64,000 bases of DNA from Roseomonas fluvialis (GCF_022846615.1 NZ_AP025637.1:3869001-3933000); one strand, 5' to 3'. Shown: positions 35,491-45,267, counted from the first letter of the stretch. Notes: generated from the letters alone by a model not told the origin. Program-made: numbers and translations.

Positions 35491-36231
35491 ATGTTCGACC
35501 TGACCGGGCGCACCGCCCTCGTGACCGGCGCCACCGGCGGCATCGGGGAAGCCATCGCTACCGCGCTGCACCGCCAGGGCGCGACCGTCGCCATCACCGG
35601 CCGGCGCGAGGGCGAACTCGCCCGCGTGGCCGAGGCGCTGGGCGGGGCGCGCGTGATCGTGGCCCCGGCCGACCTGTCGGACCCGGCGGCGCCCGCGGCG
35701 CTGGTCGAGAAGATCGAGACCGAGGCCGGCGGCCTGGACATCCTGGTCAACAATGCCGGGTTCACGCGCGACATGCTGGCCCTGCGCATGGGTGATGCCG
35801 ACTGGGCCGCGGTGCTCGAGGTCGACCTGACCGCGCCCTTCCGCCTGGCGCGCGCAGCGCTGCGCGGCATGATGAAGAAGCGCAGCGGGCGGATCGTGTC
35901 GATCGCGTCGATCGTCGGCGTCACCGGCAATGCCGGCCAGGCCAACTACGCGGCCGCCAAGGCCGGGCTGATCGGCATGAGCAAGTCGCTGGCGCAGGAA
36001 GTCGCCACGCGTGGCGTCACGGTGAACGTGGTGGCCCCGGGCTTCGTGAAGACCGCGATGACCGATGCGCTGGGCGATGCGCAGAAGACCGCGCTGCTGT
36101 CGCGCATCCCGACGCAGCGCATGGGCACGCCCGAGGATATCGCGGCCGCGGTGGTGTTCCTCGCGAGCGCCGAGGCGGGCTGGATCACCGGCCAGACCAT
36201 TCACGTGAATGGCGGCATGGCCATGGTGTAA
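35491..36231 (+). CDS. fabG: 3-oxoacyl-ACP reductase
   Basis: 246 residues, classical SDR: TGATGGIG nucleotide loop, NNAG, catalytic S140, Y153 and K157 (NYAAAKAG), and the C-terminal TGQTIHVNGGMAMV characteristic of FabG. It reduces beta-ketoacyl-ACP with NADPH. The fabD-GNAT-fabG order supports a fatty-acid role rather than a generic SDR. acpP and fabF, which usually follow, are absent from the window. Confidence 0.94.
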   Translation: MFDLTGRTALVTGATGGIGEAIATALHRQGATVAITGRREGELARVAEALGGARVIVAPADLSDPAAPAALVEKIETEAGGLDILVNNAGFTRDMLALRMGDADWAAVLEVDLTAPFRLARAALRGMMKKRSGRIVSIASIVGVTGNAGQANYAAAKAGLIGMSKSLAQEVATRGVTVNVVAPGFVKTAMTDALGDAQKTALLSRIPTQRMGTPEDIAAAVVFLASAEAGWITGQTIHVNGGMAMV

Positions 36232-36449
36232 CGGCGGACGGGAAGCACTGCGCGCACGACCCGGCCAACGGCCCGCGAAGAGATGACCGCGGCCACGCCC
36301 CATGTGGCCCCTCATATGCGGGTCTCGCTCGCCGTGCGCGGGCCGATGCGCTCGGCGCGTGCGTGGCCATGACGGCGCGCAACCGTTCCATTCCGCGCGC
36401 CGGCCGCCTGCGCTAGCCTCCTGCGCAACCAAGCCCAGGAGGGAACGCC

Positions 36450-37493
36450 ATGCGCCTGCTCCGCCGTGCGGCCATGCTGCTGCCGCTGCTGATCGCCGCC
36501 CTGCCCGCCGCCGCGCAGCCCACCCCACGCGAGGGCACCTGGACCGCATCCGGATTCCGCTTCCACGGCGGCGAGGTCATGGACCTGCGCCAGGGCTACA
36601 TCACGCTGGGCGAGCCCACCAACCCCGCGGTGCTGATCCTGCACGGCACCTATGGCACGGCGCGGGGCATGCTCGGCGCCAATTTCGGCGGGCAGTTGTT
36701 CGGCCCCGGGCAGCCGCTCGACGCGACGCGCTTCTTCATCATCATCCCGGATGCGATCGGCACCGGGAATTCCTCGAAGCCGTCGGACGGGATGCGCGCC
36801 GGCTTCCCGCGCTACACCTACACCGACATGGTCGCCGCGCAGCAGCGGCTGGTGACGGAAGGCCTCGGCATCCGGCGGCTGCGCCTGGTGCTCGGCAATT
36901 CGATGGGCGGCATGATGGCCTGGAGCTGGGCGACCGACTTCCCCGACATGATGGACGCGATCGTGCCGATGGCGTCGCAGCCCACCGCGATGTCCGCGCG
37001 CAACTGGATGATGCGCCGGCTGATGATCGAGAGCGTGCGCCAGGACCCCGCCTACCTGGGCGGCAACTACACCACGCAGCCGCCCGCGCTGCGCCTGGCG
37101 AACGTGATGTACGGCACCGGCACCAATGGCGGCACGCTGAACCTGCAGCGCGCGGCACCGACGCGCGAGGCCGCCGACCGACTGGTGGACCAGCGCCTGG
37201 CCGCGCCGCCGCCGCGCGACGCGAACGACTTCATCTGGCAGTGGGATGCCTCGCGCGACTACGACCCCGAGCCGCGGCTCGATCGCGTGCGCGCCCGCGT
37301 GCTGCAGATCAATTCCGCCGATGACGAGCGCAACCCGCCGGAGACCGGCCTGACCGAACGCGCGCTGGCACGCATTCCGAACGCACGGCTGCTGCTGATC
37401 CCCGCGAGTGCCGAGACGCTTGGCCACGGCACCACCGGAAATGCACGGTTCTGGCGGGAGGATCTGGCGCGCTTCCTGGCGACGCTGCCCTGA
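36450..37493 (+). CDS. secreted alpha/beta hydrolase, homoserine O-acetyltransferase (MetX)-like
   Basis: 347 residues with a signal peptide (cleavage near PAAAQP). The mature part resembles MetX-type hydrolases: LILHGTYGTARGM, IIPDAIGTGNSSKPSDGM, nucleophile elbow LGNSMGGMMAW, an acidic residue in INSADDERNPPE, and the terminal His in LGHGTTG. True MetX enzymes are cytoplasmic; the export signal argues for a periplasmic esterase or acyltransferase. AGGAGGG precedes the ATG. The 218 bases between fabG and this gene hold no visible feature. Confidence 0.85.
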   Translation: MRLLRRAAMLLPLLIAALPAAAQPTPREGTWTASGFRFHGGEVMDLRQGYITLGEPTNPAVLILHGTYGTARGMLGANFGGQLFGPGQPLDATRFFIIIPDAIGTGNSSKPSDGMRAGFPRYTYTDMVAAQQRLVTEGLGIRRLRLVLGNSMGGMMAWSWATDFPDMMDAIVPMASQPTAMSARNWMMRRLMIESVRQDPAYLGGNYTTQPPALRLANVMYGTGTNGGTLNLQRAAPTREAADRLVDQRLAAPPPRDANDFIWQWDASRDYDPEPRLDRVRARVLQINSADDERNPPETGLTERALARIPNARLLLIPASAETLGHGTTGNARFWREDLARFLATLP

Positions 37494-37502
37494 ATGTCGG
37501 TC

Positions 37503-37530
37503 CGGGAATGCGCCTGATGGCGCCTTCCCG
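37503..37530. terminator. bidirectional hairpin between convergent genes
   Basis: CGGGAA (37503-37508), one mismatch, GCGCC, loop TGAT, GGCGC, mismatch, TTCCCG (37525-37530). An 11-bp stem 10 bases after the hydrolase stop and facing the convergent Bug gene; no T-tract, so strength is uncertain. Confidence 0.6.
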
Positions 37531-37647
37531 AACAGCGGCGGAGGGCCTCACGCCCGGACGGCCACCCGCTTCAGCAGGCTGGAACGGGTGGTCGGGTCCC
37601 GTGCAGGCCCGGGGGCGGGCGTGTCAGACAGACACCGAGGCCCGCGC

Positions 37648-38634
37648 CTATTCGGCGCGGATGCCCAATTGTTCGATGACCGGGCGGAAGGTCGCCCAGT
37701 CGCGCCGCAGCCGGGCGGAGAATTCATCCGGGCCGCTGACGCCGGTCACCGCCATGCCGATGCCGGCGAAGCGTTCGCGCAATTCGCCGCCCGCGAAGCC
37801 GGCGGTGACCTCGGCCGCCAGGCGATCGACGATCGGCCGCGGCGTGCCGGTCTGCACCATGACCGACGCCCAGGAATCGACGTGGTAGTCCGCAAGCCCG
37901 CCGCCCGCCGAGCGGATCGGCGGCACGCCGGGGACCAGGGGCGATGGATTCGCGGTGGTCACGCCCAGCGCGCGCAGTTGCCCAGCACTCACCAGCCGCC
38001 CCGCCGCGGCCGGCGTGTCGAAGCCGAAATCCACCTGCCCGCCCAGCAGGGCCGCGAGCGCCGGCCCGCTGCCCTGGAAGGGGACGTGCAACGCCTCGAG
38101 CCCCGCCTTCGCGAGGAATAGCGCGGTGACCAGGTGCTGCGCGCCCGCGACACCCGAGGAATTGTGCGTGTAGTGGCCGGGGCGCGACTTCAGCATCGCG
38201 ATCAGGCCATTGAGGTCGCGCACCGGGCTGTCGGCCTTGACCAAGGCGATAAAGGGCGCCTCGCCGAACAGCGCGACAGGCTGCAGTTCGCGTTCCACGT
38301 CATAGGGCGGGCGGGTGACCAGCGGGCCGAAGGTGATGGGCCCGAGCGAACCGGCCAGCAGCGTGTAGCCGTCCGGCGTGCCCTTCGCGACGATATTGGT
38401 GCCGATCTGCCCGCCCGCGCCCGGGCGGTTGTCGGGCACCACGGGCTGGCCGAGGCGTTCGGTCAGCATTTGCGAGACCAGGCGGCCGGCCACATCGGTC
38501 TGCTGGCCGGGCGGCCAGGGGATGACCATGCGCAGCGGCCGGTTCGGCCAGGCGGCGGTGGCCTGGGCAGCGACCGGGCGCGGCGCGAGAAGCGCGGCGA
38601 CGGGCAGGGCCAGCATGGGGCGGCGGCGGATCAT
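37648..38634 (-). CDS. Bug-family tripartite tricarboxylate transporter substrate-binding protein (copy B)
   Basis: 328 residues: signal peptide (MIRRRPMLALPVAALLAPRP, cleavage after VAAQ), then MVIPWPPGQQTDVAGRLVSQ, VVPDNRPGAGGQIGTNIVA, THNSSGVAGAQHLVTALFL, VPFQGSGPALAALLGGQVDF and VPGVPPIRSAGGG. Periplasmic carboxylate-binding component without TctA/TctB partners nearby. The ATG at 38634 is chosen for the signal peptide; the frame is open further upstream. It is divergent from the next alpha/beta hydrolase by 143 bases. Confidence 0.92.
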   Translation of the reverse strand: MIRRRPMLALPVAALLAPRPVAAQATAAWPNRPLRMVIPWPPGQQTDVAGRLVSQMLTERLGQPVVPDNRPGAGGQIGTNIVAKGTPDGYTLLAGSLGPITFGPLVTRPPYDVERELQPVALFGEAPFIALVKADSPVRDLNGLIAMLKSRPGHYTHNSSGVAGAQHLVTALFLAKAGLEALHVPFQGSGPALAALLGGQVDFGFDTPAAAGRLVSAGQLRALGVTTANPSPLVPGVPPIRSAGGGLADYHVDSWASVMVQTGTPRPIVDRLAAEVTAGFAGGELRERFAGIGMAVTGVSGPDEFSARLRRDWATFRPVIEQLGIRAE

Positions 38635-38777
38635 GGAACATCTCCCGAAGCTTGATTCTTGGCCCCGGATCATGCAGCGCCGCCGCGGCCGCGTCACGCC
38701 CCGCGGCGCGGCGGGTTGAGCGGACCCGTCGCCGCCGCCATGCTGCGCGCCGCTGCCCGGGGGGAACCGCCTTCGCC

Positions 38778-39743
38778 ATGACCGACCTGCCGCCGATCGC
38801 TCTCGCGCGCTGGACCAGTTTCCATGTCGGCGGGCGGGAGGTGGTGGTGCAGGGCCAGCCCGCGCGGGAGGTCACCTTCACCCCCGGCGGCGCGCCGGCG
38901 CTGATCGACGCGAACGGCACCTACCTGGTCGGCGGGATGTACGCACAGGCGATGGAACCGGCGCCGAAGCGCGGCACGGTGCCGCTGATGCTGTGGCATG
39001 GCGGCGGGCTGAGCGGTGCGTGCTGGGAGACCACGCCCGATGGGCGCGAGGGCTGGCAGCACTTCTTCCTGCGCGCGGGGTGGGAAGTGGTGGTGTCCGA
39101 CGCGGTGGAGCGCGGCCGCTCCGGCTGGATGCGCATCCCGGAGGAGACCGGCGGCGTGCCGGTCACGCTCACGCTCGAGAACCCGTGGGAGCGCTTTCGC
39201 ATCGGCCCCGGCACACCGCAGGAAGGGCGAGTCTTCGATGGCCAGCAGTTCCCGGCCGATCCGGCATCCTGGCGCCACTTCATCCTGGGCTGCGTGCCGC
39301 GCTTCACCACCACCGACGACCTGACGCTTGCGGCCTATGGCGCGTTGCTGGAGCGTGTCGGGCCTTCCGTCGTGGTCGCGCACAGCCAGGGCGGTTTCTT
39401 CGCTTGGCGGGCGGCGCAGGAATGGCCGGGGAACGTGCGCGCGCTGGTGCTGGTGGAACCCGCGAGCACGGGGCTGATGGAGAAGGTGGCGGCGCTGGCG
39501 GGGATCCCGGTGCTGATGATCTATGGCGACTTCATCGCCGGCGACCCGCGCTGGCCGGCAATCCGCGCGCGGGGGATCGCATTCGCTGCGGCGGTGCGCG
39601 CGGCCGGCGGGCATGTGGACGTGGTGGACCTGCCCGCCGTCGGCATCCGTGGCAACAGCCACATGATCATGATGGACCGGAATTCGGACCGGGTGGCGGG
39701 CCTCGTGCAGGACTGGCTTCAGGGCCTCGGGCTGTGCGCGTGA
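38778..39743 (+). CDS. alpha/beta hydrolase (esterase-like)
   Basis: 321 residues, no signal peptide. LMLWHGGGLSGACWETTPDG near the oxyanion hole, nucleophile elbow VVAHSQGGFFAW, an acidic residue in MIYGDFIAGD, and the terminal His in RGNSHMIMMDRNSDRVAGLV. The HGGGLSGACWE and SHMIMMD features place it in a group of alpha/beta-fold esterases common in soil Proteobacteria. Substrate unknown. It ends 10 bases before the convergent patatin gene. Confidence 0.87.
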   Translation: MTDLPPIALARWTSFHVGGREVVVQGQPAREVTFTPGGAPALIDANGTYLVGGMYAQAMEPAPKRGTVPLMLWHGGGLSGACWETTPDGREGWQHFFLRAGWEVVVSDAVERGRSGWMRIPEETGGVPVTLTLENPWERFRIGPGTPQEGRVFDGQQFPADPASWRHFILGCVPRFTTTDDLTLAAYGALLERVGPSVVVAHSQGGFFAWRAAQEWPGNVRALVLVEPASTGLMEKVAALAGIPVLMIYGDFIAGDPRWPAIRARGIAFAAAVRAAGGHVDVVDLPAVGIRGNSHMIMMDRNSDRVAGLVQDWLQGLGLCA

Positions 39744-39753
39744 GACTCTCGAT

Positions 39754-41793
39754 TCAGCGATAGGTCAGGTTGGCGCGGGGGTCGCCGCCGACGGCGCGCA
39801 GCCGCCAGCCCAGCTTCGGGCGCGGCGCGGCGCCGGACGAAGCGCCGGCAGTCTTGCTCGCACTGGCGGCGCTCGGACCGCTGTCGAACAGCGATGCGTG
39901 CGGCTCGCCGGTCTGCGTCGCCTTCGCACTGGCCCTGGCGCCCAGTGTGTCGGCAAGCCGGATGATCTCGTCGACGCCATCTCCCGCAGCCCGGGCGGCG
40001 GAATCACTTGCCCAGCGATAGCCCGGGGTGACGCGCTTGCCCTTCGGCACGCTCGTGGCGTTCGCGGGATGCGTGGGTGACCACGCGGCGCGTGCATCGG
40101 CATAGCTGCCTGCCTGGGCGTCTGGATGCCGCCAGGCCGCACTGATCTCAGCGAGCAACCGCTCGACACCCGAGAGCGTGGCGCGCAAGCGGATCCAGCG
40201 GTGGTTGCGCCAGCCCATCAAGGCGCCCTCGCGCGCTTCGGCGCCGTCCGGATGAAACCGGTCGACCAGCCGGCCCGCGGCATCCGCGCCACGCTTGCTG
40301 AGCAGGGCGATCGTCTCGGCCGGCATGTTGAGGTTGAGGCCACCCTCGTTGTCGCGCGTCAACACGGTCACGATGCGGTCGCGCTGGCCGGGCGTGAGTT
40401 GCAGGGCGTTCTCCTGGGCGTTGCGCGCCGTGTTGACGATGGCGCCGACGAAGCCAGCGAGCGTCGGATCATCGTGCCATTCGCCGCCGCCACCGCGCCG
40501 CCGCGAGGCGAGGAACGGCGGCCGCAGGGCATCGCGATTGTCGCGTGGCATCCAAACCATGTCGGCTTCCGTCCGCGGCCCCGCTTCCTCGTCGTCGGTC
40601 GGCAGCTCACGGAGGTTGATGCAGAACGTCGGCCGGCGCGGCAGCACAGAGTCGAAGGCATCGACCGGGAAGTTCGAAGTGATGCCGCCATCCGAGAACC
40701 AGGCGCGGCGAAAGCGGGCCGGGCGACGCGAGGCTCGCGTCGCCGCTGTCGTGTCCGAGGTACGGGGGATGCTTGCGTCCCTGGCATGCAGGGGTACGGC
40801 CGAGATCAGGCCCGGAAAGCTCAGCGACAGACGCACGCCGAACAGGACGGGCAGGTCGCCCGGAGCGGGCAGCCGCAGGAGGCGAACCCCGTCCGCCACC
40901 ACTTCGCCCTGTGCCGCGCGCACCATCCAGCGGACGACGTCGCGTGGCAGGACGCGCGCGAGTTCGTCCGGCTGGAAGAACAGGTTGGTGCCGCTGGGCT
41001 CCAGGAACGGGAACCGGTGGGCGACCTGCTGCGAGAGGTTGGTCGTCGTCAACACCAGGTCGAGACGCCGTTCTGCCAGCGTGTCGGGGCTTCCCCAAAG
41101 ATCGCCCATGGTCAAAGGACTGTCGCCTAAGGCAAGCGGCGCATCCTTGCCCTCCGGTACCTGCCCGACGGTGCGGCCGGCAAGGCGCTGCATGGTCGCG
41201 TGCATCCAGTCCATCAGCGCTCCGCGGTGGCGCAGGGCATCTTCCGTCTGCTCGATGCCGGGATGAATGCCGGGGCAGAGCCCATATCCAGCCGCGGGCA
41301 GGCCCCGCACCACTTGCCACACGAGCGCGCCCACCGTGGCGATCAGGCCGCCGAAGGTCAGCGCCAGTCCCCAGGCGATGCCGGCGCCGCCCAGCCATGC
41401 GCCCAGCCCGATCGCGATCGACGGCGATGCCACGGCGCCCAACGTCGCCAAAGGACCAGCGCTCAGCCCCCGCCACAGCAACCAGTCGAGGATGCGCAGC
41501 TTCGGCGTCGCTCGGAAGAGCTTGCGCAGGTTCGTGGTCCCGCCGCCGATCTCGTGCGCAAGGCCCGCGACCTTCTCGAAAGCATCGGGCCGCCCGCCAA
41601 CTTGCCGGCCGTACTCGGCCGCGGCCGTCACCCCTGCTGCGATGGCCCCGGCCGAGGCGCCGCCGATGCAGACGAAGCGGTACTTCGCCGCTAGGCCCGC
41701 GACCGTGCCCGGGTACACGACGCCGGAGGTGATGCCGCCACGCAGAATGAGGTCGCAGGGCGGCAGGTCCTCCACATTGGTTTGCGCGTCCAC
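39754..41793 (-). CDS. large patatin-like phospholipase with a hydrophobic insert
   Basis: About 679 residues from the GTG at 41793, which has GGGGAGG 6 bases upstream; an ATG 72 bases further up is possible. Patatin features: the oxyanion loop LRGGITSGVVYPG, nucleophile S47 in CIGGASAGAIAAG, and the catalytic Asp in WFSDGGITSNFPVDAF. Between these, residues ~100-165 form two hydrophobic segments (TLGAVASPSIAIGLGAWLGG; GLALTFGGLIATVGALVW) that could anchor the enzyme in a membrane. The C-terminal ~250 residues are not recognised. Likely a membrane-associated lipid acyl hydrolase; substrate unknown. Confidence 0.85.
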   Translation of the reverse strand: MDAQTNVEDLPPCDLILRGGITSGVVYPGTVAGLAAKYRFVCIGGASAGAIAAGVTAAAEYGRQVGGRPDAFEKVAGLAHEIGGGTTNLRKLFRATPKLRILDWLLWRGLSAGPLATLGAVASPSIAIGLGAWLGGAGIAWGLALTFGGLIATVGALVWQVVRGLPAAGYGLCPGIHPGIEQTEDALRHRGALMDWMHATMQRLAGRTVGQVPEGKDAPLALGDSPLTMGDLWGSPDTLAERRLDLVLTTTNLSQQVAHRFPFLEPSGTNLFFQPDELARVLPRDVVRWMVRAAQGEVVADGVRLLRLPAPGDLPVLFGVRLSLSFPGLISAVPLHARDASIPRTSDTTAATRASRRPARFRRAWFSDGGITSNFPVDAFDSVLPRRPTFCINLRELPTDDEEAGPRTEADMVWMPRDNRDALRPPFLASRRRGGGGEWHDDPTLAGFVGAIVNTARNAQENALQLTPGQRDRIVTVLTRDNEGGLNLNMPAETIALLSKRGADAAGRLVDRFHPDGAEAREGALMGWRNHRWIRLRATLSGVERLLAEISAAWRHPDAQAGSYADARAAWSPTHPANATSVPKGKRVTPGYRWASDSAARAAGDGVDEIIRLADTLGARASAKATQTGEPHASLFDSGPSAASASKTAGASSGAAPRPKLGWRLRAVGGDPRANLTYR

Positions 41794-41921
41794 GGAAGGC
41801 CTCCCCACACCGCACCGCGGACATTGCGGTTGCGTCGCGGGATATTGCGCGGCCCGGGGCGGCACATTCTACCGTCGAGATCACACTGCGCCGCCATGTC
41901 GCCGGCGCCTTCGGCTGCCCG

Positions 41922-43496
41922 CTATTCGGCGGGCGACGGCGCTGCCTTTGGTTGCATCCCGCCTGCCAACACCGGCCACCGGACGCAGGCGAACAGGAAC
42001 GCCGCCACCATCGCATAGGCCAGCGCGACCCCCGGCGTGACCGCGAACCCCACCGCGGGCCCGTGCATGAAGCCGAAGAAGGTCAGCACCGCCCCGGCGG
42101 CCGCGAAGTAGGACGCGCGCAGCCAGTCGCGGTCGATGATGAAGGCGGCGACGGCGGCGAGGATCAGCCCTGACAGGATCGCGCCTTCACCCAGCACCAC
42201 CAGCCCCGGATAGAGCACGCCGAGCCCCGCGAGCTTGTCCATACCCACCGCCGCCGCGCTGGTCCCCGCGGCGCCGAGCGCACCGTCGATCAGTGTCTTG
42301 GCCCAGTGCGCCAGGTGCGGCACGAGCCCCAGGACGATGGCCGGCGCATGAGATTTCGGGCTTTCCTGGAAGGCCTGCGCGCCTATCAGCATCCCGATGT
42401 AGAGCAAGATCGGCGAGATCGCGACGATCGGCACCAGGTCCAGCAGCACGGAGACGATGCCGAACCAGGTGACAACCAACACCGCGAGCCCGGTCGCTGC
42501 GGAATAGCCGATCCGCCCGCCCATCGACTTCCAGCCCGGGTGGCCGATGTAGACCGCGTTGATGAAGGGGTTGCCCATCAGGCAGCCAATGAGGCTGACG
42601 GCGCCATCGGCGGTGAGGACGCGCGTTGTGGGGAAATGGTCGCCCGCCGCCTCTGCACTCTCGACGTTGTCCATGGCTTCGACCAGGTCGTAGATGCCGA
42701 AGGGGATGGCGGTGACCAGGATGATGCCTATGAACTCGAAGCCGCCGAAGACGTGGTCGATGGCGGGCAGGGGCACCGAGAAGCCGATGTTCGACAGGCC
42801 GTCGAACAGCGCCGTCAGGCTGCGCCCGCCGATGCCCAGGCCGAACAGCGCGGCGAGCCACGCGACCAGCATGCCGAAGGCGATGGCGACCAGCCCGGCG
42901 GGGATGTTGCGCGGATAGCGCAGCCCGCCGAACCAGGCGGCCAGCACGATCCCGAAGCAGACCAGGCCGATCACCGGCGTCATGAACATCTCGAGTGCCG
43001 GGCGCATCGAGATGAAGGTGATCGACACGCCCGCCAAGGTGCCGAGCAAGGCCGCGCGCGGCGTGATCTTCTGGATCCAGGGTGCCACGAAAGCGCCGAT
43101 CATCAGGATGAAGGACTGCACGAAGACCCAGGTGAGCCCGGCCTCCCAGCCCTTGATCGGGTCGCCGGTGCGCTGCGCGATCGGCAGCATGATGACCAGC
43201 ACCACCACGAACATGTGCGGCACGGAAATACCCGAGGGCAGCGCGCAGACATCGCTGCGCCCGGTCTTCGCCGCCAGCCGGTAGGCCAGGAAGGCGTAGT
43301 ACCAAGTGGACAGCGCCATCATCAGCCCGGCGGCGGGCAGGATGCGGCCGAAGACGATCTCGGGCGGCATGTTGAGCACGAAGCGCAGCAGCCCGGTCAG
43401 CACCAGCAGGTTGACCAGGATGTTGGTGCCGAAGCCGAACAGCGCATTCCAATCGCCCGGCGTCCACAAGGCAGGCTTGGCGGTCGTGATCGTCAT
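41922..43496 (-). CDS. NCS2-type xanthine/uracil permease-like transporter
   Basis: 524 residues, 12 or more membrane segments. [20 protein letters not shown], a [13 protein letters not shown] segment and a duplicated fold with an acidic helix ([24 protein letters not shown]) match the NCS2/AzgA group of nucleobase permeases. Its start overlaps the stop of the isochorismatase-family hydrolase (ATGA), so importer and hydrolase are co-made. This suggests uptake of a small N-rich compound that the hydrolase attacks. The actual substrate is not known. Confidence 0.87.
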   Translation of the reverse strand: MTITTAKPALWTPGDWNALFGFGTNILVNLLVLTGLLRFVLNMPPEIVFGRILPAAGLMMALSTWYYAFLAYRLAAKTGRSDVCALPSGISVPHMFVVVLVIMLPIAQRTGDPIKGWEAGLTWVFVQSFILMIGAFVAPWIQKITPRAALLGTLAGVSITFISMRPALEMFMTPVIGLVCFGIVLAAWFGGLRYPRNIPAGLVAIAFGMLVAWLAALFGLGIGGRSLTALFDGLSNIGFSVPLPAIDHVFGGFEFIGIILVTAIPFGIYDLVEAMDNVESAEAAGDHFPTTRVLTADGAVSLIGCLMGNPFINAVYIGHPGWKSMGGRIGYSAATGLAVLVVTWFGIVSVLLDLVPIVAISPILLYIGMLIGAQAFQESPKSHAPAIVLGLVPHLAHWAKTLIDGALGAAGTSAAAVGMDKLAGLGVLYPGLVVLGEGAILSGLILAAVAAFIIDRDWLRASYFAAAGAVLTFFGFMHGPAVGFAVTPGVALAYAMVAAFLFACVRWPVLAGGMQPKAAPSPAE

Positions 43497-44206
43497 GGCC
43501 CGTCTCCCTGAAGTGCGGCCCTCAGCCGCGTGGTGTCGCTGACCCAGCCGAAAATGCCGCCCTGCGCGCTGACCATCGCCAGCGCCGCCGCATGGAATTC
43601 CGGGAAGTAGGAGGCGCAGGCGTCGGCGAGGACGACGCATCGGAAGCCGCGGTCGTTCGCCTCGCGCAGGGTGGTGTGGACGCAGACCTCGGTGGTGACG
43701 CCGGCGAGCAGCAGGGCCTCGATGCCGCGGTGGCGCAGCATGGGTTCGAGTTCCGTCGCGTAGAAGGCGCCCTTGCCGGGCTTGTCGATGACCGGCTCGC
43801 CGGGGATGGGCGCGAGCGCGGCGACGATGTCGTGCCCGGGTTCGCCGCGCACCAGGATGCGGCCCATCGGGCCCGGGTCGCCGATGCGCTTCGATGGCGC
43901 GCCGCGCGAGACCTTTGCCGGCGGCGCATCGGAGAGGTCCGGGCGGTGTCCCTCGCGGGTGTGGATGACCAGCATCCCGGCCGCACGCGCGGCATCGAGG
44001 GCGACCCGGCATGGCCCGATGGCGGCGGCGAGCAGGGACACGTCGTTGCCCAGCGCGGCGCCGAAGCCACCGGGTTCCAGGAAATCGCGCTGCATGTCGA
44101 TCACGACCAGCGCGGTGCGCGCCGGGTCGAGGTCGATGGGCGAGGGTTCGGCAGGCAGTCGGCTGCGCATGCGTCCCACCAGGTCAGGGCGGACGATGGC
44201 AAGCAA
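43493..44206 (-). CDS. isochorismatase-family hydrolase, biuret amidohydrolase-like
   Basis: 237 residues. The cysteine-hydrolase triad is visible: Asp in [10 protein letters not shown], Lys in [12 protein letters not shown], Cys in [18 protein letters not shown]. The stretch [11 protein letters not shown], then [19 protein letters not shown], closely follows biuret amidohydrolase (BiuH) rather than nicotinamidase or isochorismatase. BiuH makes allophanate and ammonia from biuret. Immediately downstream and overlapping is an NCS2-type permease. Substrate assignment is by family similarity recalled from memory and should be treated as probable, not proven. Confidence 0.87.
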   Translation of the reverse strand: MLAIVRPDLVGRMRSRLPAEPSPIDLDPARTALVVIDMQRDFLEPGGFGAALGNDVSLLAAAIGPCRVALDAARAAGMLVIHTREGHRPDLSDAPPAKVSRGAPSKRIGDPGPMGRILVRGEPGHDIVAALAPIPGEPVIDKPGKGAFYATELEPMLRHRGIEALLLAGVTTEVCVHTTLREANDRGFRCVVLADACASYFPEFHAAALAMVSAQGGIFGWVSDTTRLRAALQGDGP

Positions 44207-44214
44207 ATCCCGTG

Positions 44215-44324
44215 CTAGAGCAGACCCCCCGATCAGATGGAATCATCTGATCGGGTGAAGATGCTCGCGAAAACACCGGTCTAGAGACGTTGCAGTGAGC
44301 CGCGGCGAACGGAAACGGCTCTAG
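44215..44324. repeat. CTAG-bounded palindromic element, copy 3
   Basis: Begins CTAGAGCAGA and ends CGGCTCTAG, giving short inverted termini. Inside are the perfect palindrome-like CGATCAGATGGAATCATCTGATCG (44235-44258), then GGTGAAGATGCTCGCGAAAA, the reverse complement of the core of copy 1, and AACGGAAACGGCTCTAG matching its CTAGAGCCGTTTCCG end. It lies between the hydrolase start and the end of the transglutaminase gene. Confidence 0.75.
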
Positions 44325-44421
44325 AGCGGGAGCCGCTGCGCCTCAGTCGGCTCCGGCCCTGGTCTCGCCCATGGATCGACCGTGTCGGCGAACCCGCCGC
44401 CGCCGGACGCGCGACGGATCC

Positions 44422-45267
44422 TCAGCCCCCGGCTTCGGGCCGGACGGCGTGCACCGTCGGGTCTGCGGCCGGCTCCAGGGCCTCGATCCACACCTCCGGC
44501 TTCTCCGACACCATCGGGCCGAACGCCGTGCAGAACGCGACCTCCGCCGCGTCATGCCCGATGCCGATGCGCACCAGCCCGGCCGGATCGGCCATGCGGG
44601 TCGGGTCGAAGATGTACCAGTCAGGCCCCGCCGGGCCTTCCAGGAATGCCTCGAACACAGCGTGGAAGTCGGGCGGCTGCAGGCGGAAGGCGTAGGCGCT
44701 GACGTAGCGCGCGGGGATGCCCAGGGCGCGGCACAGGGAAATGCCCAGGTGCGCGAAGTCGCGGCAGACACCGGCGCGCAGGGTCACGATGTCGAAGGCC
44801 GATGTCATGGCGTCCGACACCCCGCCCTCGTAGGTGACGTACTCGTAGATCCAGTTGCAGATGGCGTTGACCCGCGCATAGCCCGGTTCGATGGCGCCGA
44901 AGGTGCTCAGCGCGAAGCGTTCGAGCCTGTCGGACTGGCAGTAGCGGCTGGGAAACAGGTGGCGCAGGGCCGGCAGCGGCAGGCGGCCGATCGGTATCTC
45001 CTTCACCGCACCCGCATCGCCGAGGCTCGGCGTCACCTCCACGATCGCGCTGTAGTCGAGCGTGAACGGCCCCGCGGGCGGGGTGATCCGGAAATAGCGA
45101 TTGCCCGCGTCCTCGCTGGTCCATCGGTCGATCGGCACGTCTGGCGACAGCACCAGGTCCTCGCGCTCGATCCGCTGGCCCTCAAAGCGCTGCGCCTCGA
45201 TGTTGAAGACGAAGGGCACGGGCGATTCCGTCTGGTAGGCCAGACGGCAACCGATCTTGAAACGCAT
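44422..45267 (-). CDS. transglutaminase-like cysteine protease domain protein
   Basis: 281 residues. An N-terminal beta domain (MRFKIGCRLAYQTESPVPFV, IVEVTPSL) precedes a transglutaminase-like core with the catalytic Cys in LRAGVCRDFAHLG, His in PPDFHAVFEAFL and Asp in WYIFDPTRM. Such two-domain proteins are probably peptidases or amidases in Proteobacteria, often in operons with alpha-E and circularly permuted ATP-grasp proteins, which are absent here. The ATG at 45267 starts the conserved N-terminus; the longer open frame is out of character. The gap to the Sua5 gene is 176 bases. Confidence 0.87.
   Translation of the reverse strand: MRFKIGCRLAYQTESPVPFVFNIEAQRFEGQRIEREDLVLSPDVPIDRWTSEDAGNRYFRITPPAGPFTLDYSAIVEVTPSLGDAGAVKEIPIGRLPLPALRHLFPSRYCQSDRLERFALSTFGAIEPGYARVNAICNWIYEYVTYEGGVSDAMTSAFDIVTLRAGVCRDFAHLGISLCRALGIPARYVSAYAFRLQPPDFHAVFEAFLEGPAGPDWYIFDPTRMADPAGLVRIGIGHDAAEVAFCTAFGPMVSEKPEVWIEALEPAADPTVHAVRPEAGG

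Noticed and set aside
36450..37493. MetX (methionine biosynthesis) as a firm call
   Set aside because: The protein has a clear export signal, so a cytoplasmic homoserine acetyltransferase role is unlikely.
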